Source of the DNA: Gonium pectorale
Lineage: Eukaryota > Chlorophyta > Chlorophyceae > Chlamydomonadales > Volvocaceae
Assembly (NCBI GenBank): GCA_001584585.1
Contig: LSYV01000027.1
Coordinates: forward strand, 728,045-747,585
DNA length: 19,541 nt
Direction: 5' to 3'
Below the pieces are notes generated by a model, which had not been told where the DNA came from, did no database searches, and saw nothing but the letters and a program-made list of their open reading frames with translations. Shown one piece after another: positions 1 through 7,776 of this stretch. Each line of letters opens with the position of its first letter. The first letter of the stretch is position 1. A program made the translations under genes and the position numbers.

Positions 1-2
1 AG

Positions 3-599
3 GGGGAGGGGGAGCACGGCGGCAGTGCGGGGCCCGCGCCTTCGCAGCCGTCGCCTCCACCGCCGGCGCCGCCGCCGCTTCCCCGCGGTGCCGCTGCCGT
101 GGCGGTGCTGGAGGCCGCGCGCCGCCTGCGAGCAGGGGGAGGGCCAGGTAGCGGAGCAGGCCGTGATCCTGGCTCCAGTGACACTAGCGGCGGCGGCGGC
201 GGCGGCGGCGGCGACAGCGACAGCGACAGCGATTCTGATACGAGCGACGCCGCAAGCCATGGCGCCGGTAACGGCGGCGACGACGACGACGGTGGCGACA
301 GCGACGGCGGTGGCGGTGGCGAGGGCAGTGACTGCGAGGGACGCAGCTGGGACGGCATGCACACGGCATCACCAGCGCCGCCACCCGCCGCCACAGCCAA
401 CGGCGCCGCCGCGGCCGCGGCCGCGGCCGCGAGGAGGAGGAGGGTGGTGCAGGTGCAGACCGACCTGCTGACGGCGGGCGAGGCGGCCGCCGTTAACGCG
501 GCGCTGCGGTGGGAGGGGGTGCGCGCGGAGGTGCGGGCAGGCCTGGAGCCGCGCTGGGTGTGGGCGGAGGACACTGCAGCGGCGGCGGCGGCCACCTGA
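3..599 (+). CDS. 3'-terminal exon of an unrecognised low-complexity protein (partial)
   Basis: The plus-strand frame is open from the left edge to a TGA at 597-599, about 198 residues, with no ATG, so I read it as the last exon of a gene entering from the left. The encoded order is a Pro-rich stretch, an Ala/Arg-rich stretch, a Gly run, an Asp-Ser repeat encoded by GACAGC units near 211-235, an acidic Asp/Gly stretch, and a poly-Ala run encoded by GCGGCC-type repeats near 405-430. Only the tail from about 440 (VVQVQTDLLTAGEAAAVNAA and the following 20-25 residues) looks like ordinary folded sequence. A TGTAA signal follows at 967-971. I do not recognise the protein. In DNA this GC-rich, open frames arise by chance, so the claim rests mainly on the tail and the downstream signal. 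Confidence 0.5.
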   Translation, partial: GEGEHGGSAGPAPSQPSPPPPAPPPLPRGAAAVAVLEAARRLRAGGGPGSGAGRDPGSSDTSGGGGGGGGDSDSDSDSDTSDAASHGAGNGGDDDDGGDSDGGGGGEGSDCEGRSWDGMHTASPAPPPAATANGAAAAAAAAARRRRVVQVQTDLLTAGEAAAVNAALRWEGVRAEVRAGLEPRWVWAEDTAAAAAAT

Positions 600-603
600 C
601 CGT

Positions 604-633
604 TGGTTTCAGCTGGTTTCAGTTGGTTTCAGC
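604..633 (+). repeat. Three tandem 10-bp units (TGGTTTCAGC/T)
   Basis: TGGTTTCAGC, TGGTTTCAGT and TGGTTTCAGC follow one another directly at 604-613, 614-623 and 624-633. They begin five bases after the TGA of the left-edge gene, so they should lie at the start of its 3' untranslated region. Confidence 0.9.
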
Positions 634-966
634 TGACGGCGCGACGGCACCCGCGGCCGCCTCCATACGGTACTGCATGCCGCGGCCGATCGGCCGGTGC
701 GCGGGCGACCCACGCTTTCCGGGAAGTGCGGGCATACCCGGTGGGGTGGTGGAGATCCGTGGCCATGCGCACGAAGGGTGAAACGTGTGTTACGTCATGC
801 GAATGTGCGTTCTTGTGGACATGCTGCAAACAGACAAGGCAAGGTAGGGGAGCGAGGCGAGGCAAACAGTCGAGCAGGGGTTAAACGTGTGTGTGTGTGT
901 GGAGACGCCCCCAGAGCGCGACTTGGGGTCCGACGGGCGCAATCACGACAGCCGCTGGCAACCACC

Positions 967-971
967 TGTAA
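967..971 (+). terminator. TGTAA poly(A)-type signal for the left-edge gene
   Basis: TGTAA is the usual polyadenylation signal of chlorophycean green algae. This copy lies 368 bases after the stop codon of the left-edge exon on the same strand, a normal 3' UTR length for Chlamydomonas genes. The assignment is inferred from position only. Confidence 0.5.
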
Positions 972-1174
972 CTGTCTAGCTGCATAACTGTTGGGGGAGT
1001 GGGAAAGTCACTGCAAGCTCCTCCCCCGGGTCTCTTGAGGTAGAGACACAGGCATTGGGGCCCGTAATGTCAGTGGACGGTGCGGATTCGTGGCTGACGC
1101 CTTGCGAAGAGGGTACTCTCTGGCATTGACGTCCACTCATCTACACCAGCAGTGCAACGCTGCACGGGGATGTG

Positions 1175-1210
1175 GCATTCGGTTGTACCGGTACAGGCAT
1201 TCGGTTGTAC
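1175..1210 (+). repeat. Direct repeat of a 14-mer, 22-bp period
   Basis: GCATTCGGTTGTAC occurs at 1175-1188 and exactly again at 1197-1210, separated by CGGTACAG. It lies in non-coding DNA about 450 bases upstream of QTRT2. Confidence 0.85.
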
Positions 1211-1650
1211 AGTTGGCAGTTGCGGGGGCGTGCGGCGACCGCGTTGGAGGTGGCGAAGCCGGCGCCGGGCGGCGGCAGGTGGGCGGCAGGATGGGGCCTG
1301 GTAACGTCATGTGAGGAGCCTGGTTGGCGGACGGAGGCAGGGGGGCATGGTGAAGGGCAGCCCAGCGCAGGAGCACCTATTATGCTGAGGGCCCGTGTTG
1401 GTTGGTGGCGGTCGGTGGGGCATGGCCGTAGCGCTGTACGAATCAACTGCACAGGACTGCACCTGTACGATAAGATACACAGCACCAAACACGCACGTGT
1501 ATATGTATCAGAGGTCGTTTCGTTGCGGCTCGGCCCGTAACTGCGAGCGGACTGTGTTCGGTCAGCAGCGCCCGGGTTAACGTGCTTGGGAGGGCGGCAC
1601 AGTTTTGCTTCAGAATTACGTTAAATGTTGTTCGGTTTCCCTATTGTATA

Positions 1651-4600
1651 ATGCATAGAGCTTTGGCTGTGCACGCGATGGCCCAGACGCCGCATTTCAC
1701 CGTGAAGGCCAGGGACGGCAGATCGCGATGCGGTGTGCTTGTTACGAAGAATGGCAGCATTGAAACTCCGGCAGTCCTGCTGTACACACGCCGCGGAGGG
1801 CCGCTCTCGCTTACGCCCGACATGGTGGCTTCTGTGACGCCCGCCGTCCAAGGCGTGCAGCTCAGCGTCATCCAGTTGTGAGCTCTTGGGAGGCTGCTCG
1901 TGCTCTCGGGGTGCAAATGGCTGTGCAAAAACACACGAAATTGTCCGAACATGCCCACTTGATCCCCTCACCATTGGCCCCCCGATGCTCCTTGCGACCC
2001 GCGCTCCCGCAGCCTGGACATGCCGAACGCATCCATCTTGCGTGAGTACGGCCGGGGCGCGCACGGCTTTCTGTGCCTGGAGGGTCTGCCCGTGCTGGCC
2101 AGCAACCGGGACCCCACCATGTACGAGTTCGGCGCGCGGCCCAGCACGGACAAGGAGCTCTACGTCTCCATCCACAGCGGCGGACACACGGTGTGTGGGG
2201 CTGTGGGGCTGTGAGACGTTGTGTTCCGCACCGCTGTGGGCCAGTGCGGGCGTAGGTCCTGGCCCCTCCGGACTGGGGCCCTGCCGGATTCCGTACGTGG
2301 GTGTGCCAGCCACGAGGCCCTTGGGGCGCGAACCGCTTGGACGGAGGACCGCCGGAGCGTTCCGAACCGTCTGCAGCGGGCGACAATGGGCGTCCGACAC
2401 TGCTGATCGTACGTGGCTGTCGTACATGCTGTACCGCGTACGTGTCGTACCTTCGCCGATGTAACCCCTTTCCCTCCGTCCGCGCCAGGTGAGCCCCGAG
2501 CGGTACATGGAGACGGTGGCGGCGCTGCAGCCGGACCTGTACGTCACGCTCTGCGACGAGGTGAGGGACCCGCCCCCCTCCCCCCCTGTAAGACCCCGGC
2601 CCTTCGCGGGCTCCCGACCCCTTGGACGGACTCACACCCCTGCGAGTTCCCGCCCCGGGCCCCTCGCCTGGTCGCCACCGCCAATGCCCGCATCTCACGC
2701 AGGCCGCGTCATGCCCCATATGCTTCGCGCGGAAGGCACCTGTGGGCTCGCGCCTCCACCCGCTTCGCGGGACGGCCCCGGGCGCTGCAACCGAGTGGCC
2801 CCCCCTGTCCAGTCTTCTCCTATTGAAACCTGTTTCCTTCAAAACCCCCTGCCGGCACACCGCAGGTGACCGCCGACGCCAAGCCCAAGCGCGTGGCGGC
2901 CTCGGTGAAGCGGACGACGGCCTGGCTGGAGGCGTGCCTCCGCCTGCACGCAACGCACCAGCAGCAGCCGCAGCAGGAGCAGGAGCAGCAGCCGCCTCCC
3001 ACAGGGCCACAGGACGCCCCCCAGGCGGAGCCCGCCGATCAGGCTCCGGCATCGACGTCGGCGGCTGGTGCCGTTCGCAACGCCGCTGACGGAGCCACGG
3101 CCTCGAGTGGCGGGGGGCCGCTGGCCGGGAGCCTGGCGCTGGCGGCGCTGGCGGGCGGGGCGTTGCCGGCGGAACGCACCAGGGCAGCGGCGGCGGTGGG
3201 CGAGCGGGATGGAGTCGGCGGTGAGGCGGGTGGTGGGGGAGGGGGGAACTCAGTCCGCGGAACGGTCAGCGTCCCCGCCGCCTTCACCCCCACTCCCGCC
3301 TACTTAGTAGGAACCCTTCCCAGCCCTTGACACGATGGTTTCCCCCACCGGCCCCCGCCACCCGCCATCCTCCCCACGGCCCCAGGCTACGCGCTATGCG
3401 GGCTGGGCACCGGCGAGGCCCCGGAGGACCGCCCCGCCCTCATCGCCGCGTCGCTGGACGCCCTGCCCGGCGGCTCGCTGGACTCCCGGCCGGTCTTTGC
3501 GTCGGGACTTGTGTCCTCGCCCGAGGAGCTCCTGGAGGCGGTGGCGGCGGGGGTGGACCTGCTGGACTGCGCCTACGTGGCGCAGGTGGGCGGCTTCTGG
3601 GGGGCGAGTGGGGGGCGGCGGGCTGGCATGCGTTGTGTGATAGGGAGGGGTTGGGGATCGCACGCGGCGCCGCAGGTGGGTGTAGTTGGTGGGAGGGGGG
3701 TGGAGATTGCAGGGCGTGCAGTAGGTGGGTGCATTCGGGTGGGGGAAAGGAGACCAACATGGCCGGCGACCGCTGGGCATGGGGGCGGGCGCTATCGTCG
3801 TCGTCGGGTGCGGCCACGGGGCGGAACCAACCACTGGTTTAGTCAGACCACCCCCAATTGCGAAATTTGGTTCCGGTTCTGGAGAACCTGGGTCCCGAGA
3901 CGGACGCGAGGGGCAGGGGGCAGGCGGCATGGTAACGGAACGAGTGTTGGGGTAAGACAGGAGTGGACACGGCCCGTCCGCGCGAGCACCCTACAGGCCC
4001 GCAGCTGCCGTGTGGCTCCTGGCGTGGCACGTCTATCTGGTAGTTCCAATTGGAATCTGATGCGTTTGGCGGGTTTCTGGCGCCTACTGGCGGTGCTATC
4101 TACTAGGGCGCAAGCTGTCCACGACTCTATCTACAGCAACGGTGCGGCGTACGGCGGAGGGGCACGGTGGTGGCGGCGGCGCTGCCGCTCTGGCGGGCTG
4201 CGGCCCGCCCCTGTCCACCTGAGCCTCCAGCCCCCGCCCCCCCCGCCACCTCCTGGTAAGCCGGCCGGTGCACTGCACTCGAGTCGGCTCACCCTCGTGG
4301 CCCTGTCCTTCCGTGGTCCCGGCCCCTCCGCTGTAGGTGACGGCGGGCGGCTACGCGCTGACGTTCCCGCTTCGCCCGCCGCCGGTGAGTGACGGAACAC
4401 GGAAGGGGAGGGCGCAGGGGCACTGGGCGCGTACCGAGTTGGGTACGTGGCCACTCTGCGTGGCAGCTGGCGGGATAGCAGCAGCGAACGGGCTCGCTCG
4501 GATTCCCCCGCGACGGCGGCCCTGGGACCCCACCAACCTCGCTCAAAGGGTCACCCGGAGGCTCGTTGACTTGGCGCCCTCCCCACGTTTCCGCAGGACT

Positions 4601-5701
4601 GGCAGCCAGCACAGGAGGGGACGACATCGGCGGCAGCGGACACCAACGGCGCCGCTGCCGCCGCCGCCGGCCCGGCGCCGGACGCCTCCATAGGCGCGGA
4701 CGACACAAAGATCAACCTCTGGTCAACGTCGTACAGGTAGTTTGGATTCATCCCAAACTTGGACCTGACCTGACCTCCGCAGCTCTGAGCAGCCTCGCTG
4801 CCCCCGCTCCTGCCCCACGCCGTCCCAACAAGTCCCCACCGCCCCACCCCGGCCTGGGCCCACCCCACCTCCGGCCCTGTGCCCCGACGCCTGCTTGGGA
4901 GTTCACAGGAGTCAATACAGGCACGCATGCTCCCTACCCACCCCGCTGCTCCCCGCCGCCTGCTGCTGCTGATGCTCTGCTGCTCTGCTGCTCTGCTTTC
5001 AGGCTGGACAAGGGGCCCCTGCTGCCCGGCTGCGGCTGCTTCGCGTGCCGCCACCACACCCGCGCCTACACGCACCACCTGCTCAACACGCACGAGATGC
5101 TGGCGGACGTGCTGCTGGAGGCGCACAACACCAGCCACACCATGGCCTTCTGCCAGGTAGAGACAGGGGCGCGCAGGGGCGTGGCGGTGGTGGTGGATGG
5201 GGGGGGGGAGGACAGCCGGGCGCAGGGGCTAGCGAGGGAGGGAAGAGGCGAAAGAAGAACGAAGAGGAGAGAGGCGCCCGGGACGGCTCTGCACGTCTGC
5301 ACGCAACAGCGGGCGCCGCGGCCGGCACTGGTACGGGCATGGGTGGCCGTGACGGTGGAGTGAGCACGGCTCTGTCCCAATGTGGTTGCTGAGCGGCAAC
5401 GGCGCGGGGCTGACGGTCCATAGCTATACTGACCATCAAACCAACCAACCAACCAATGCCCCAACTGCAGGCCATTCGGGAGGCCATCTCGGAGGGCCGT
5501 CTAGAGCGGTACCGCGCCTGGTTCCGCAGCCTGCGCTCCGCGCCGCTGGTGGCGGCGCCGCGCCGCGGCGGCACAGCAAAGCGCCGAGCGGAGGGCGACG
5601 AGGAGGCGGGGACGGAGGCGGGGGCGGCGGCGGCGGCAGGGTGTGCTGCGCCGGCGGGCGCCGGGCGCGCGAGCGGGCCGGCCAAGTGGGTTCGCGTGTG
5701 A
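1651..5701 (+). CDS. QTRT2: Queuine tRNA-ribosyltransferase accessory subunit 2
   Basis: QTRT2 is the non-catalytic partner of QTRT1 in the eukaryotic tRNA-guanine transglycosylase, which exchanges guanine 34 for queuine in GUN-anticodon tRNAs. Nine exons join in phase: 1651-1877, 2013-2190, 2489-2560, 2866-3220, 3386-3585, 4337-4384, 4597-4736, 5003-5156, 5471-5701 (1605 nt, 534 aa). Introns are GT-AG, several starting GTGAG. Family landmarks, in order: PAVLLYTRRGG near the N-terminus; ALQPDLYVTLCDE; GERDGVGGYALCG and PEDRPALI; GVDLLDCAYVAQ then VTAGGYALTFPL; and the zinc site C417, C419, C422, H448 (CxCx2Cx25H) within GCGCFACRHHTRAYTHHLL. A Gln/Pro/Ala-rich insert of about 55 residues (190-244) is unlike animal orthologues, and the C-terminus carries an Ala/Gly-rich tail. 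An alternative in-frame ATG at 1678 would give 525 aa. I found no TGTAA downstream. Identity is confident; exact ends less so. Confidence 0.93.
3586..4336 (+). other. Long intron 5 of QTRT2 (751 nt)
   Basis: It lies between CAG|GTGGGCGG and GCTGTAG|GTGACG. It is by far the longest intron of the gene; the others run from about 135 to 315 nt. It contains a lower-GC island around 3840-3880 and 4040-4135. The exon 5 frame stays open through the whole intron as far as about 4392, so retention would add a long unrelated tail rather than an early stop. I see no separate gene in it. Confidence 0.7.
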
Positions 5702-7776
5702 GGGGCGTGTGCGGCGAGGGCGGGGAGGGTGGGAGGGGAACGCACAGTGAAGAGAGGTGCGGTGCGGTTATGTGTTGCTGGTCCGCCTTGCGAGCCGTGT
5801 GGTGGCGAGTGGGGCGCCTCCTGCACTGCACATGACCACATGACGCCATGACGCCCACGTCCACGGGCGCTGCAGCTTTTGGGACGGGAGCGGTGCGAGT
5901 GGTGCGGACGCGCAACGGAAGTGAGGCGGCTGCGGGGTGCGGCGCGTTGGGGGGCGATGAATCCGAGGGTGGGAGTTTTTCCATGTGTGCAGGTGGGTTG
6001 CGGCGGCAGCCGGGCGGGATGGGTGGTACGGGGCAGGACGGCGGAGATGCGCGCAGATCTGGCCGCGCTGGCCCCTCCTGGCGAGTGATGGGCGCCGGCG
6101 TGTGCGCCCTTGTGGCAATGCGGGCATGCCCTCAGCGCTCTGCAAAGGCCGAGTACTGAACGCAGGTCGGGGCCTGGCATCGCTCGGGGGGAGGCGGCCC
6201 GGGGCGCAGCCAGGCCGGCGTGCCGCCCAGTAGCGATAGATCCGCGCGTGGTTCTGCCAGAGGGGTGGGAGGAGTGCGGCCCCCCGCCCCGCCCTACCGA
6301 ATGCCCCTGTGGCCGAGTTGCCGGCATGCCGCCCTGACATGGGCCCCATGAGATGGGCGCTATCCCTCGCCCCGGCTGTGTGGCTGGGAAAGGTGCCGCT
6401 CGGCTCAGGAGGGGTCGTGTGCGGGAGAGGTGGGTGGCGGCTGCGTGCGCCCCGCCCGGGTGGCGTGACCCTCTCGTACCCGTACGGTGTAGGTGGGAGT
6501 GCGGTGCCGTGCGGAAGCCCGGCATGGCCTGTATGGCTTCATTATCGCCTTGGGAGCGGGTACGTGGTGTGCAGCCCTACGAGGGCTGGTATGGATTGAG
6601 ACGACTGCAACTTCGCACCCCCGGGGGCTGCACGTGCGGAGTCAGGGGGTTGAAGTCCGGCCGCTGCCCAGCTCCGCCCGCTGGCCATGGTTCCCCGTGC
6701 ACCCACCCACTCCCCCAGCGGTCGTGGCAGGCGCATCAGTCAGATTACAGCAGGCACCATAGGCCACAAGCGCCTGCAATCCTGAAGACAGGAACAGCAC
6801 CGTACGCGCCGTGAAGCCCGAGTTGGGTGGTGCGTGCGACGGAGGGCACTTGCGCCTGGGAGCGCCAACCAAACAGCCGCCGGCAGGACACTCCCTGCCG
6901 CTTGGAACCAGCGCACAATACCGTACGGCAGCAGACCTGGAGCCACGTATGCGTGGCGCGCATGTACAGGTATGCCCCCTCCTCCGTCCAGAGCTCCCGA
7001 GCATTATTGACAGGCGGTTCGCTGCTCCTCGGCTTCACCTTTCAGCGCAAAGAGCAACCTCCCGCACATGCGAGCTCATGAGACCTGCACCAGAATCCAG
7101 ACAAGGACCCTCCGTTCCTGTGCAGCCAACCAACACCACGCAGCATGTTGCAACATGGAACATGCCCTGGCGCCAGCGGACACGTATAAAGGCACAAAGC
7201 CGATGTATCCATATGTATATATACCGAGCACGCGAGCAGTAAACTGGGGAAATACGCACGATTGCAGATTGCGCAGACCAGCCTCAGAACAAGACAGAGA
7301 CCGTGGACACAGGCTTCTGTGCGTGCCAAATGCCACACTCTTGCCGGAATAACACGCACGGACAGGGTATGGGCACGCTGCCGTCGGGGCGGGTAGCGCC
7401 CGCGGCGGCCGTTGGGAAGCTACTCTGGAGGGGCTATGTACTGTTCTGTGCACGTGCCTACGCCCCTCTCTTCACCCAACGCCTGCCAAGCCCGCCACCC
7501 ACTTGTTTTCGAGAGCAGACCGGACAAAACAGCAGCGGCGCACAGCGCCAAGCACTTTATTGCGGTGATGGCAACATAGAATTCAGCCATAAAGCTCATT
7601 ATAAATCACGGTCCGTTGACTCTGGGCCGGAGCCCTCAGCCTGGAATGGAGAGAAAGAGCCCCTCCTTAACTCGTCGTCATGAAGCCTTCCCTTCTTCCT
7701 ACCCCTGTCTGCGGAGGCCGGAGGATTGGACGCAAGAACACGCGTGGCTCACACGGCCACGCTGGAAAGAACGCGC
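5702..7776. other. Intergenic region between convergent QTRT2 and secreted-protein genes
   Basis: About 2 kb in which I find no convincing exon on either strand. It should hold the 3' UTRs of both flanking genes. GC falls from about 6730 onward. TATAAAGG lies at 7185-7192 and ATATATA-type sequence at about 7214-7223 on the plus strand. The perfect palindrome CCGTACGG occurs at 6480-6487 and 6921-6928. On the minus strand there is AATAAA at 7556-7561 and TGTAA at 6745-6749. Confidence 0.55.
7556..7561 (-). terminator. AATAAA-like motif in the 3' flank of the secreted-protein gene
   Basis: The minus strand reads AATAAA 216 bases after the stop codon of the gene at 7777-10370. Green algae normally use TGTAA; the nearest minus-strand TGTAA is at 6745-6749, about 1 kb after the stop. 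Which, if either, is used cannot be decided from sequence. Confidence 0.25.

Larger units (their letters stand above)
600..1650. other. Intergenic: 3' UTR of left gene plus promoter/5' UTR of QTRT2
   Basis: I see no credible gene here. The stretch holds the 10-bp tandem repeat, a (GT)n run at about 887-901, the TGTAA at 967-971 and a direct repeat of GCATTCGGTTGTAC at 1175-1188 and 1197-1210. Just before the QTRT2 start the base composition drops in GC (about 1600-1650, including TATTGTATAATG), as expected for a 5' leader. Confidence 0.6.

Noticed and set aside
184..384. Arg-rich minus-strand frame
   Set aside because: Antisense of the GGC and GAC repeats in the left-edge exon; pure low complexity.
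5083..6525. 480-codon minus-strand frame opposite the end of QTRT2
   Set aside because: It is the antisense shadow of QTRT2 exons 8-9 and flanking DNA; Pro/Arg/Ser-rich with no domain.
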